Assembly: GCF_000970345.1 (NCBI RefSeq)
Contig: NZ_LAQU01000008.1
Coordinates: 62,001-126,000, forward strand
DNA: 64,000 nucleotides
Source: Robbsia andropogonis
GTDB taxonomy: Bacteria; Pseudomonadota; Gammaproteobacteria; Burkholderiales; Burkholderiaceae
Reading direction: 5' to 3'
Below, piece after piece: positions 33,529-42,181 of this stretch. The notes beneath the pieces are model-generated. The model did not search any database and was not told the origin of the DNA. It saw nothing but the letters and a program-made list of their open reading frames with translations. The translations under genes were made by a program, and so were the position numbers. Each line of letters opens with the position of its first letter. Position 1 is the stretch's first letter.

Positions 33529-34626
33529 ATGAAACGTGCCTCCAAGCGCGACTGGCATCGCATGTCCATGGGACCGGTGGGCAAATCCGTTTCGCACCCC
33601 GCGCATCCCCGAGGCGCATCACGCACCTGGATTGTCACATTGTCGTTGGCGACTGCCGGACTGCTGATATCGATTGTCGCGGCGACGGCCCTTGGACCGG
33701 TCACGCTATCACCGAGCAATACCTTACAAGTGGTGCTCGCGCATCTCGGCTTGCATCGCATGGAAGCGACGATATCACCCGCGACCGATGGCATCGTCTG
33801 GTTGATCCGCTTGCCGCGCGTGTTATTGGGGGTGATCGTCGGCGCGACGTTGGCCGTAACCGGCGCAACACTGCAAGCGGCCACGCGTAACGTGATGGCA
33901 GACCCTCATCTGCTTGGCGTCAGCACCGGCGCGGCATGTGGCGCGGTGGTCGCGGTCGTCATTGCCGGCAACATGGCCGGACAGTGGACGCTATCGCTAT
34001 TTGCGTTTATCGGCGCGTTGATCGCCAGTACCCTCGTGCTTCTGCTGGCGGGCTGGCGCGGCTGCCTGACGCCTGCGCGCTTGCTGCTGTCCGGTATTGC
34101 GATTGCTTTTACGGCTGGTGCCTTGGCCAACCTGCTGCTTTACATAGGGGACCAACGAGCCGCCACGTCGGTGCTGTTTTGGATGCTGGGTGGCCTTGGT
34201 CTGGCGCGTTGGTCATTGCTCGGCATTCCAGCGACGTGCGCGGTGGCCGGCATCGCATGGCTTTGGACGCGCAGTCGCGCGCTCGACGCGATGATGAGCG
34301 GCGACCTGTCGGCAACCGCACTCGGCATTGACGCGGCACGGATGCGTAGAGAAATCTTCGTCGTCTGTGCGATGCTGACCGCGATCACGGTCTCGGTCAG
34401 CGGTGCGATTGGCTTTGTCGGTCTGGTTATCCCGCACCTGTGCCGCCGTTTCGGCGGCGCGGCCCATCAACGCCTTTTGCCGCTCTGTGCCGTGTTCGGT
34501 GCAATCTTCCTGGTATGGGCCGATGTCGGCGCGCGTGTGTTGATTGCACCCGATGATCTGCCCATCGGCGTGATTACCGCGCTGGCTGGCGGGGCAGCGT
34601 TGACAGTGTTGGTTCGCCGGTTCTAG
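33529..34626 (+). CDS. btuC: FecCD-type ABC permease for cobalamin
   Basis: A 365-residue inner-membrane permease with about ten helices. The FecCD family signature is seen in LIRLPRVLLGVIVGATLAVTGATLQAATRNVMADPHLLGVSTGAACGA, and again in the cytoplasmic loop GFVGLVIPHLCRRFGGAAHQRLLPLCAVFGA that contacts the ATPase. It completes the receptor-ATPase-binding protein-permease operon. An N-terminal extension of about 35 residues precedes the first helix. Its 3' end overlaps that of the convergent hydrolase gene by 53 bases (34574-34626), so both reading frames run through the same DNA. Confidence 0.92.
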   Translation: MKRASKRDWHRMSMGPVGKSVSHPAHPRGASRTWIVTLSLATAGLLISIVAATALGPVTLSPSNTLQVVLAHLGLHRMEATISPATDGIVWLIRLPRVLLGVIVGATLAVTGATLQAATRNVMADPHLLGVSTGAACGAVVAVVIAGNMAGQWTLSLFAFIGALIASTLVLLLAGWRGCLTPARLLLSGIAIAFTAGALANLLLYIGDQRAATSVLFWMLGGLGLARWSLLGIPATCAVAGIAWLWTRSRALDAMMSGDLSATALGIDAARMRREIFVVCAMLTAITVSVSGAIGFVGLVIPHLCRRFGGAAHQRLLPLCAVFGAIFLVWADVGARVLIAPDDLPIGVITALAGGAALTVLVRRF

Positions 34627-35767
34627 GGGCCGCGGCCTCCTCCCACCAAAGTGAGCCCCTGCCGGGAACGTCCAGATCGAGCCGCTCACCGATACGCGGC
34701 GTCGATACCATCACGCCGCACGCAGCGGCCAGTTCGGTGACCCGCTCGAACGGATCCTGCCAGCGATGCATCGCGAGATCGAAGGTGCCATTATGAATCG
34801 GCACCATGCAACGCCCCTGCAGGTCGATGTGTGCCTGCACCGTTTCCTCCGGCTGCATATGCACATAAGGCCAGCGCTTGTCATAGGCACCGGTCTCCAT
34901 CATCGTGACGTCGAACGGTCCCAGCCGCGCGCCGATTTCCTTGAAACCATCGAAATAGCCCGTGTCGCCGCTGAAGAAAAAGCGCTTTGCCCCATCGACA
35001 ATGACCCATGATGCCCAGAGCGTGCTGTTGCCGTCGAGCAGGCTGCGCCCGGAGAAATGCTGCGCCGGCGTGGCGGTGAACGCGATGCCATCCACGGCCG
35101 TGCCCTGCCACCAGTCGAACTGCCGCACCTTTGCGGCATCAATCCCCCACGCGATAAGCCGGTCACCCACGCCCAGTGGTGTCAAGAAAACGTCGGTCCT
35201 GCTCGCCAGCGCGCAGACCGTTTCGCGATCGAGATGGTCGTAATGGTCATGCGACAACAACACGGCTCGCAATGACGGCAGCGCGTCGAGCGTGATGGGT
35301 GGCGCATGGAAGCGCTTTGGTCCCAAGTGCTTGAACGGTGACGCCCGCTCCGCGAACACTGGGTCCGTCAAATAGAAAGCACCGCGCAGCTTGAACAACA
35401 GCGTGGAATGACCGAGGCGATAGAGACTGAAATCCGGTGCGGCGTCCAGCGCGGCGCGTGACAACGGCACGACAGGGATCGCGTCGGGCCCCTCTGCCGG
35501 ACGCGTATCACGCGGCTTGTTGAACAGGATGTCCCAGATGATGCCGAGGGTCTTTCCGAACGGTTCGGACGGACGCGGCTTCACATTACGAAAGCGCTGC
35601 CCGTCGTGCTGTCTTGAACGACCGAACCATCGCCGACCTTGCCGAGATGCATGCGCACCGAGAACGTCTAAAAATCGCGACGCCAGCGACGCCGTCGGCA
35701 TATCCCGCACCGGAGTATTGCCATCACGCGACCGCGTGTCCACGCCCGCTTCCGAAACATCGTTCAT
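34574..35767 (-). CDS. Metallo-beta-lactamase-fold hydrolase (UlaG/NAPE-PLD-like)
   Basis: A 397-residue metal-dependent hydrolase. The metal site HDHYDH in VLLSHDHYDHLDRET is the H-x-H-x-D-H motif, with later ligands in QHFSGR, FFFSGDTGYFDGF and VPIHNGTFDLAMH. The family includes L-ascorbate-6-phosphate lactonase and N-acyl-phosphatidylethanolamine phospholipase D; the length and the LYRLGHSTLLFKLRGAFYLTDPV opening are closest to the latter. The first 100 residues are a basic region with no clear signal peptide. It is divergent from a TetR regulator with a duplicated operator in between, so it is probably induced by that regulator's ligand. The substrate is unknown. Confidence 0.88.
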   Translation of the reverse strand: MNDVSEAGVDTRSRDGNTPVRDMPTASLASRFLDVLGAHASRQGRRWFGRSRQHDGQRFRNVKPRPSEPFGKTLGIIWDILFNKPRDTRPAEGPDAIPVVPLSRAALDAAPDFSLYRLGHSTLLFKLRGAFYLTDPVFAERASPFKHLGPKRFHAPPITLDALPSLRAVLLSHDHYDHLDRETVCALASRTDVFLTPLGVGDRLIAWGIDAAKVRQFDWWQGTAVDGIAFTATPAQHFSGRSLLDGNSTLWASWVIVDGAKRFFFSGDTGYFDGFKEIGARLGPFDVTMMETGAYDKRWPYVHMQPEETVQAHIDLQGRCMVPIHNGTFDLAMHRWQDPFERVTELAAACGVMVSTPRIGERLDLDVPGRGSLWWEEAAAPRTGEPTLSTLPRQPAR

Positions 35768-35804
35768 GCCCTTGGTTTTCCTGTTGGAAATCGAAAAATG
35801 TATA

Positions 35805-35868
35805 CTAGTCGGTGTAGTTTAATTTTAGTTTAGTCCGAATGCATCGAAAGGTAAACTACCCGGTGTAG
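35805..35868. promoter_or_regulatory. Duplicated TetR operator candidate
   Basis: Two near-identical 13-mers occur in the hydrolase/TetR gap: CTAGTCGGTGTAG at 35805 and CTACCCGGTGTAG at 35856. The second is close to a palindrome (CTAC/GTAG ends). Their placement, one close to each divergent start codon, is typical of a TetR repressor that controls both genes. Confidence 0.6.
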
Positions 35869-35877
35869 AATTCCCGG

Positions 35878-36507
35878 ATGGAAATTGTGCCCCCCTCTCC
35901 TGCAACACCAACGCGCCTGACCGATCGCAAACGGGCGGCGATCATCGCCGCCGCGATCGACGCGTTCCGCGAAACGGGTTTCGACGCCACGAGCATGGAT
36001 CGAATCGCCGCGCGGGCGGGCGTGTCCAAGCGAACGGTATACAACCACTTCGACAGCAAAGAGGCGTTGTTCGCGACAATCCTGATGCAATTATGGGAAG
36101 CGAGTTGCGGCAATGCCACTGTCGTCTACCATGACGACCGGCCGTTGGCACAACAGCTCAGCGCGCTGCTGCACAATAAAATGCGCTTATTGAACGATGA
36201 AGCATTATTGTCTTTGGCCCGTGTCGCCATTGCCGCAGGCATCCATTCGCCTGAGCGTGCGCGCGACATGATCGCGCGCTTGGGAGAGCGCGAAGAAGAC
36301 TTGACGATCTGGATTCGTGCAGCGGTCGCGGCGGGCAAGCTTCAGATCGATGATATCGCGTTCGCCTCGGAGCAGTTGCAGTGGCTAGTCAAAGGTTTTG
36401 CTTTCTGGCCACAGGTCACCATGGGACAAGCGCCGCTAACGGATGCCGAACAACAACGCGTGGCAGCGGCCAATGCGGCGCTGTTCCTGGCCCGGTACGC
36501 GCGATAA
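35878..36507 (+). CDS. TetR/AcrR-family transcriptional regulator
   Basis: A 209-residue repressor. The N-terminal helix-turn-helix is seen in RAAIIAAAIDAFRETGFDATSMDRIAARAGVSKRTVYNHFDSKEALFATIL, a very good family match. The rest is a helical ligand-binding domain with no recognisable subgroup signature beyond a C-terminal TetR-C-like region (GFAFWPQVTMGQ). It is divergent from the MBL-fold hydrolase and probably represses it and itself by binding the two 13-mers between them. The ATG is only ten bases past the second operator copy and lacks a clear ribosome-binding site. Confidence 0.92.
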   Translation: MEIVPPSPATPTRLTDRKRAAIIAAAIDAFRETGFDATSMDRIAARAGVSKRTVYNHFDSKEALFATILMQLWEASCGNATVVYHDDRPLAQQLSALLHNKMRLLNDEALLSLARVAIAAGIHSPERARDMIARLGEREEDLTIWIRAAVAAGKLQIDDIAFASEQLQWLVKGFAFWPQVTMGQAPLTDAEQQRVAAANAALFLARYAR

Positions 36508-37278
36508 ACGGCCCCCCAGCCTTAGCATGATCGTGTGACGTAACCATCGAATCCGGCCATTCGTGTGGAGACAAACGCATACGGTGCGTGAACGCGTGAA
36601 CAACGCCGACCCGCTTGGTCGCGGGCATATCGAAACGATCAGCCTTATTTCATGGACATAATGATGTCATTAGGGAAATCGCTTTCATTACCATTGAGCT
36701 GGCGACCGATCATTCTTCGCATTCTTTAAATCATCGTAATCCTAATATATTGCATACGTCCTTCACCGATCAAAAAACACGACTGCGATCTGACCAATCG
36801 CACGGTTTTCAATGATCTACGACGCGTTTGGCACCATGCCAAACAGGTTCAGGACGGTAACCCATTCAAAAGCTACCTTGCAAAGCGGGGGCGCACGGGC
36901 AATAACGTCATCGCGCCGAAGCGCGGTGCAGTAGATCGCGGGGGCACGGTCGGCTACACCACCTCAAGCAGATCGACGACCTATTATTGGGATTGCACGA
37001 TCGGACCACTCATGTCGGAGCGCAGGCGGGCTGTCCGACACACCCCGCCAGGCGCGATCTCGATCGCGGCCAACTGTAACGACGTGAGGTGCTGTCGGCG
37101 GGCAAATGATCATGGCCTGGCCGTGGACGGAATGACTGCCTGCTTGACTTGCTGACACATCGTTGGCCTGCAAAAATCCGTAATATCAGGCATGCTGGAA
37201 GTAAGCAATGTGCGTTGCCGGCCGGAACCCGGCACGATGTGCATGATAAAGCCACTATTACGATGGAGACGCTGCGCC
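36508..37278. other. Intergenic stretch without a recognisable gene
   Basis: About 770 bases between the TetR gene and the lipoprotein pair. A stretch near 36640-36780 is AT-rich compared with its neighbourhood. The rest holds only short frames with no motif; several look like decayed coding DNA, but no family could be recognised. Confidence 0.5.
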
Positions 37279-38040
37279 GTGAAAATTGCTGACCGCCCTG
37301 CTGGCGCGTCGCGCCGGTTCCGCTTGGCCACGTGGCTGCGGTTTGCGCACGGATCGAACGGCGCGTGGCCATTGATCAGTCAGGCCGTTCTGAGGGATCC
37401 GGCACCGCCTCCATGGCGCGGACCGGCGTGGCTCGCCATTCTGGTCGCGTTGCCATTAGCATTGAGCGGGTGTGGCTCTTTGTTCGACGAGGGTGCCGCG
37501 GCGGGCGCGGGCGTGGTGGGTGCAACGGTGGCGAGCAAACTGACCGCCAGCGCTGCCGTGACGTCCGGCATCAGCCTCGGCGCCCTTGCAGCGGCGCAAT
37601 CTGGCGCCAAGTACGTCGAAAAACGCGCGCACCAGCAACAGCAGGATACGATCGCGCAGCGTGCCGGTCCGCTTGCGCCGGGACAAGTCGCCGACTGGCA
37701 ATTCGATCCCCGGGTCAAACTTGAACCGGAACAACATGGACGCGTGACCGTGAGCCGCGTGATTGCCGCGCAAGGCCTGGATTGTAAGGAAATTGTTTTC
37801 TCGGTCGATACGGTGATGCATCAGGTCAAAACACAGCCGATCACGGCCTCCAGTCAGGGGAGCAGGAGTAGCGATGGTTGGCTTGCGGACCAAGCTACCC
37901 ACCAGGCACCACGAGACCATGTCCAGACAGATAGCGAACCCATCAGCGCGTTTTACGTGGCGACAATCTGCCGGGACGGCGCGAATTGGAAATGGGCCAG
38001 CGCGGAACCCGCCACCGAACGCTGGGGAGCATTGCAGTGA
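37279..38040 (+). CDS. Glycine-rich lipoprotein, first of a paralogous pair
   Basis: A protein of about 253 residues. The lipobox is LALSGC, with the lipidated cysteine at about residue 65 from the GTG at 37279 (GGAG eleven bases upstream); the N-region before the hydrophobic stretch is unusually long, so a later start such as TTG 37372 is possible. After the cysteine comes a glycine/alanine-rich stretch (AAAGAGVVGATVASKL, then GISLGALAAAQSG) that looks like a glycine zipper. The next block (RAGPLAPGQVADWQFDP) and the ending WKWASAEPATERWG are repeated in the next gene. No named domain is recognisable. The stop overlaps the next start (GTGA), so the pair is co-translated. Confidence 0.72.
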   Translation: MKIADRPAGASRRFRLATWLRFAHGSNGAWPLISQAVLRDPAPPPWRGPAWLAILVALPLALSGCGSLFDEGAAAGAGVVGATVASKLTASAAVTSGISLGALAAAQSGAKYVEKRAHQQQQDTIAQRAGPLAPGQVADWQFDPRVKLEPEQHGRVTVSRVIAAQGLDCKEIVFSVDTVMHQVKTQPITASSQGSRSSDGWLADQATHQAPRDHVQTDSEPISAFYVATICRDGANWKWASAEPATERWGALQ

Positions 38041-38660
38041 GGTCGCGCGGTGTGTCCTTCCCGCTGCACACAGCGATAACGTTGACTGTGATAGTGTCGA
38101 TGCTGGCCGGCTGTAGCGGCATCGGGGGCTATGCCGGTGCGGTAGGCGGCGTTGCCGCCGCTGGCGCCAGCGCGAACCCTGCCGTTGGCATCGGCGTAGG
38201 TATCGCGTTACGCGCAGGCGTCGACGCGCTCTTCGATGCCATCTTCCGGCACATGAAAACGGGCGAACAGGATCGGCTTGCCGCTCAGGCAGGCAGTTTG
38301 CCGGTGGGACAGCGTGCACCATGGATCGCAAAGCAAATCTGGCCCCTGCCGGACAAACAAGGCGACATGCAGGTGGTCTCCGATATCGATAACCCGTTAA
38401 GTCCTTGTCGCGTCGTGTTGTTCTCGGCGCTGACGAAAAAGCAGCGGACGGCACGGCAGGCAAACAATGTCCCCCTCCCTTCCACTAACGACACGGGCGC
38501 ACCGGGCGCGGTTCCCCCGGTTCCCGCGCCGGCGGATGGCACAACTTCCACGACGCTGTCCGTACAGTGGTTCCAAACCACCGTCTGCAAGCGCTCTGAC
38601 GGAAAATGGAAATGGGCACAAGCCGAGCCGGCAACCGAGCGCTGGGGTAATTTGCAGTGA
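38037..38660 (+). CDS. Glycine-rich lipoprotein, second of a paralogous pair
   Basis: A 207-residue lipoprotein starting at GTG 38037 inside the previous gene's stop. The signal is short and normal, with the lipobox MLAGC at residue 26. A glycine-zipper-like region follows (GIGGYAGAVGGVAAAGASANPAVGIGVGIALRAG), then AAQAGSLPVGQRAPW, matching the RAGPLAPGQVADW block of its partner, and the same C-terminal ending WKWAQAEPATERWG. The two share perhaps a third of their positions by eye, so they arose by an old duplication. Both should be anchored to the outer or inner membrane facing the periplasm. The function is unknown; the glycine zipper suggests membrane insertion or self-assembly. Confidence 0.75.
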   Translation: MRSRGVSFPLHTAITLTVIVSMLAGCSGIGGYAGAVGGVAAAGASANPAVGIGVGIALRAGVDALFDAIFRHMKTGEQDRLAAQAGSLPVGQRAPWIAKQIWPLPDKQGDMQVVSDIDNPLSPCRVVLFSALTKKQRTARQANNVPLPSTNDTGAPGAVPPVPAPADGTTSTTLSVQWFQTTVCKRSDGKWKWAQAEPATERWGNLQ

Positions 38661-38694
38661 AGCTGGTGCACCACGGCCACGTGCATGGAAGGTA

Positions 38695-39621
38695 TTACCT
38701 CGACGTTTCTGACGACACGCGCTTTACATTTATGCCGACCCTGGCCGTGCCAATGGCAATACCGGTGATCACGAGAAACAGCGCAATGATCAGCGTTACA
38801 TCCAAAGGCTCGGCCAACCAGATCGTGGAGCACGTTATGCCCACGACCGGTGTCGCGAGCAAGCCAAGCGCGGTGGTTGTTGCAGGCAAGCGTCGATTGA
38901 CCAACGCCATCGCCCAGAATGCCATGGCCGTTGCGGCGACGCCGGCAAACAGCAAGGCGCATATCAACGTGTATGTCCAATCAATGTTTTGACGTCCGAC
39001 CATCGTCGCGCCAAGCACCGACATCACCATCGTCGCCAACAACGCTTCCCAGAAAACCAGTTGAAGCGGCGTTGAAGTCCAGCGACATGTGCGAACGTAG
39101 ACAATGCTGCATGCCCAGCACAATGCTGCTGACAGAATCAAGCCACATCCTAAAAGCGCGCGTGTATCGCCCCAATTGAATGCCATCGGATTAAATAATA
39201 CCCCGACCCCCGTAAGGCCAATGCATAACCCGCAAATAAGGAGACGACTCATCGGTTCTTTTAAAAACAACCACGCCGCCGGTGCCACCCAGAACGGCGT
39301 GGTGTAGGCGAGAACGATGGAGCGCCCAACTGGAACATAGGTTACGCCATAAGCAACCAGCGTGGAAAACCCGACCATGTGGAGCAGCGATATCGCCATG
39401 ATAACGGGAACATCGTCTCTTTTCGGCAGCGTCAATTGTCGACGCAGCATGAGCAATAGCAGTAGTGCGACCGATGCGATAGCGGAACGCATAGCGGTCG
39501 CCCATATTGGGTGAATGCTGTCGACGATTAATTTGGTCAGCGTCCAATTCACGCCCCAGGTGACAACGACGAGGCATAGCAACAATATCGCACCACGTGC
39601 CTTGATCGCATTTTCCTTCAT
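38695..39621 (-). CDS. EamA/DMT-family membrane transporter
   Basis: A 308-residue carrier with ten helices in two EamA repeats. Start ATG 39621 has AAGG in front; longer in-frame starts lack one. The first repeat has WGVNWTLTKLIVDSIHPIWATAMR and the second starts near VYVRTCRWTSTPLQLVFWEALLA. Such carriers often export amino acids or vitamers. The gene is divergent from a MocR-like regulator, a common arrangement in which the MocR protein controls the transporter. An inverted repeat (CTTTTA/TAAAAG, 39630-39647) covers the region just before its ribosome-binding site and may be an operator; this is weak because the sequence is AT-rich. Confidence 0.88.
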   Translation of the reverse strand: MKENAIKARGAILLLCLVVVTWGVNWTLTKLIVDSIHPIWATAMRSAIASVALLLLLMLRRQLTLPKRDDVPVIMAISLLHMVGFSTLVAYGVTYVPVGRSIVLAYTTPFWVAPAAWLFLKEPMSRLLICGLCIGLTGVGVLFNPMAFNWGDTRALLGCGLILSAALCWACSIVYVRTCRWTSTPLQLVFWEALLATMVMSVLGATMVGRQNIDWTYTLICALLFAGVAATAMAFWAMALVNRRLPATTTALGLLATPVVGITCSTIWLAEPLDVTLIIALFLVITGIAIGTARVGINVKRVSSETSR

Positions 39622-39745
39622 TGCTCCGCCTTTTAATAAAATAAAAGTAGAACTAATCGAATGGTAAACTCGACCCATGCTGTCGCACAGAGCAGGTTGA
39701 TGGAATATATCCATGCCAGTCAGCGTCAGAAAGGAACGTTCAAGG

Positions 39746-41200
39746 ATGCTTGACCTCACGTTGAATAAAGAACTTCCTGTTCCACTGTTCCGGCAATTAT
39801 GTGATCAGTTGCGGGACCATATCATGGCAGGCAGGTTGGCGACAGGATTCCAACTGCCCTCCAGCAGGGAAATGGCGTTGTTTTGCAATATTGGGCGCAA
39901 CACGGTTGCCGCAGCTATCGACCAGCTTGTGATGGAAGGCTTTCTCAGCGCAAGCCGCGGCAGGCGCCCACGCGTCTCCGCACTGCCAAGCGTGGAAAAA
40001 TCCGTTGTTTCAGCAGAAAAAAAATGGGTTGCGCGACACCACCCTGCCCAATCGCAGTGGGCCATGCGCATTTCAAAAATGGACTGTCCGCCTCCCACGC
40101 TGCCACGCACATTTCCATTTACCCCAAAATTTGGAGACCCAAGAGAATTTCCACATGACATATGGGCGCGTTGCTTACGCAGCGGCGCCCGTAGGAACGC
40201 CATCACCCCGGCGACGCGCTCACCCATCAACTGCCACCGTCTTCAGTGGGCCTTGCTTCGGTATCTAGGACGATCAAAAGGCATACGCGCCACGACATCC
40301 AGGATATTCATACTGCCATCCGCGCAATCCGCTCTCGAATTGATCGCACGGACCATCTTGAATCCAGGTGACGTTGCATGGATCGAAAGTCCGGGTTACC
40401 GCGGAGTACGCGCGGCAATACGGTCAGTGGGCGCACATCCAGTAGGTGTCGAAGTTGATCGGGCCGGTATGAGCGGCGACGTTCGACACGGCCGCCCCCG
40501 GGTCATATTCGTGACGCGCTCTCATCAGTATCCAACGGGTGCTCTTATGTCAGTCACGCGTCGTCAAGCTTTATTGCATATGGCGGCTGAGCACAATGCC
40601 CTTGTCGTCGAGAATGATTACGATAGCGATTTCCACTACGAGGGGCATCGTCTCACGGCCCTGCAGAGCTTGGACACGTTCGGCACAGGTGTGGTCCACG
40701 TTGGAACGTTTGCGCAGACGACATTCGCTGATATCCGTGTTGGCTATGTCATCGTTCCTGACTGGCTTGTCGACATCTTTCACAAGGCACAGCACAGCAC
40801 CGGGCAGTTCGTACCTGCCGCCGCACAGGAAGCACTGGCAACCTTCGTGGAAGACGGACATTTTTTATCACACGTTCGCCGGATGACACGCGTCTACCAA
40901 TGTCGACGCGATTACCTGGTGGAGACGCTCCGTGGCGTGCTGCCACATTCGATTCAGATTTCCCCACCGGCCGGTGGCATGCAACTGCTGCTTAGATTGG
41001 CCACCGACGCCGATGACGTCGTGCTTGCCGCCGCGCTGGCAAGCGAAAACGTGATAGCACGGTCTTTGTCGAAAAACTGCCTTCCCATTGGCGCTGAAAC
41101 AGGGCTGGTTCTCGGCTTCGCGGCGTGGCGGCCAGATGAAATGTGGGAAGGCATCCAGGTGCTTGCGCGATTACTGCAACCCCGAGGAACCAAACGCTAG
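39746..41200 (+). CDS. MocR-like regulator without the PLP-binding lysine
   Basis: A 484-residue GntR-aminotransferase fusion. The winged helix occupies residues 5-75 (LFRQLCDQLRDHIMAGRLATGFQLPSSREMA, GRNTVAAAIDQLVMEGFLSASRG). The aminotransferase-like domain keeps the ENDYDSDFHYEG block (the aspartate that contacts the PLP ring nitrogen) and SRSHQYPTGA-type elements. However the Schiff-base motif, normally G-T-F-S-K-x-x-x-P-x-x-R-x-G-Y, reads GTFAQTTFADIRVGY: serine-lysine is replaced by alanine-glutamine (near 40700-40745). So this protein probably cannot bind PLP covalently or do PLP chemistry. It may sense another ligand or be constitutively in one state. ATG 39746 is chosen as start; ATG 39713 would add 11 residues. 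Divergent from a DMT exporter. Confidence 0.88.
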   Translation: MLDLTLNKELPVPLFRQLCDQLRDHIMAGRLATGFQLPSSREMALFCNIGRNTVAAAIDQLVMEGFLSASRGRRPRVSALPSVEKSVVSAEKKWVARHHPAQSQWAMRISKMDCPPPTLPRTFPFTPKFGDPREFPHDIWARCLRSGARRNAITPATRSPINCHRLQWALLRYLGRSKGIRATTSRIFILPSAQSALELIARTILNPGDVAWIESPGYRGVRAAIRSVGAHPVGVEVDRAGMSGDVRHGRPRVIFVTRSHQYPTGALMSVTRRQALLHMAAEHNALVVENDYDSDFHYEGHRLTALQSLDTFGTGVVHVGTFAQTTFADIRVGYVIVPDWLVDIFHKAQHSTGQFVPAAAQEALATFVEDGHFLSHVRRMTRVYQCRRDYLVETLRGVLPHSIQISPPAGGMQLLLRLATDADDVVLAAALASENVIARSLSKNCLPIGAETGLVLGFAAWRPDEMWEGIQVLARLLQPRGTKR

Positions 41201-41564
41201 CGCGCGCCATGGATCGCCCGCCCCAAACGTTCAACTTCATCCCGCGAGCGTCACCAAGTAGCGGCCCGATATTGCTGTTAGTTGCGATTTATATCTTTGT
41301 TCTTCCTCGCGCCTGGCTATCGCTTCGCGCAAGCCCGCTTGTGCCGCATCCGCGTCTCTAGCGCCGCGCGTCTCTTACGTCATATGGCGGTATCAACACG
41401 ACTACGCGTAACTGTGAGGAAATGCTGACGTTAAGAGCTGCTCCGTCCATGCAAACTGAGTGCAGCACATCCGCCACACTACGCGTTAACCCGGCCATTT
41501 CGTCGCAGCATGACTTGTTTCTGTGGCAACATTCCTCCTCGTTGCCACAAAGAATCTCAAAAAG
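41201..41564. other. Intergenic stretch before the sugar dehydrogenase genes
   Basis: About 360 bases with no recognised gene. It must contain the promoter of the dehydrogenase operon, but no clear -35/-10 pair, operator or terminator was visible. Confidence 0.4.
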
Positions 41565-42104
41565 ATGTTAATTGCGCGACGTAAGCTTCTTATCGGGGGC
41601 GCGGCGATTGTCGGAACGTATGTGACCGTGTCCGGATTTCCGTGTCTGGCATTGTCCGAGCCGACAACCGTGGCACCCGAAACCTTTGCCGTACCAGCAG
41701 CGATCGATGCACAATTCATGCGCCTTTCGTCGTTGCTGATTAATCACCATCTCGATGCCGGCGTTGGTGCACGGATTGCCGCATTTGCATCGAATGCGCA
41801 TCCCGATTTATCCAGGATGATGGACAGCATCATCGCCATCGCACAGCAAAAGAAGGCAACGGCCGTCGAGGATTTCTTCGATGACATTCCGGACGGCGCT
41901 GCAAAGGATCTGGCGCACTGGATCATCGCGGCCTGGTATTCGGGCTCATCGTCGGCAAGCCATGATGCCGACGTATTCACGTACGAACTTGCGTTGACCT
42001 ATCAGGTAACCAAGGACGTGACGCAAATTCCTTCATACGGCCTCTCCGGGCCGAATGCCTGGACGCGTTCGAATGCTCCGCTGGATGCAATGCCCCAATT
42101 CTAA
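41565..42104 (+). CDS. Small (gamma) subunit of FAD-dependent sugar dehydrogenase
   Basis: About 179 residues from ATG 41565 (a GTG at 41523 is also in frame). The N terminus has a twin-arginine signal (ARRKLLIGGAAIVGTYVTVSG), consistent with the family, where the small subunit carries the Tat signal and takes the folded catalytic subunit across the membrane. The rest (GVGARIAAFA, then DIPDGAAKDLAHWIIAAWYSGS and SYGLSGPNAWTRSNAPLD) matches the gluconate 2-dehydrogenase subunit 3/sorbitol-dehydrogenase small-subunit family. It precedes the GMC subunit by 77 bases, the same gene order (gamma, alpha, beta) as the FAD glucose dehydrogenase of Burkholderia cepacia. The subunit has no catalytic role itself. 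Confidence 0.88.
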   Translation: MLIARRKLLIGGAAIVGTYVTVSGFPCLALSEPTTVAPETFAVPAAIDAQFMRLSSLLINHHLDAGVGARIAAFASNAHPDLSRMMDSIIAIAQQKKATAVEDFFDDIPDGAAKDLAHWIIAAWYSGSSSASHDADVFTYELALTYQVTKDVTQIPSYGLSGPNAWTRSNAPLDAMPQF

Positions 42105-42181
42105 GATCGACATGACGATGCCGGTGCGGCCCGCTCGCATTGCGGGTGCGTTCCGGTAATCGCAACTATCCGTACCCCACA

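Noticed and set aside
36508-37278. Possible small RNA or decayed transposase in this gap.
   Set aside because: No promoter-terminator pair and no recognisable protein block was found.
39630-39647. Inverted repeat CTTTTA/TAAAAG before the DMT gene as a MocR operator.
   Set aside because: The sequence is AT-rich, and MocR sites are usually direct repeats; mentioned only in the gene entry.
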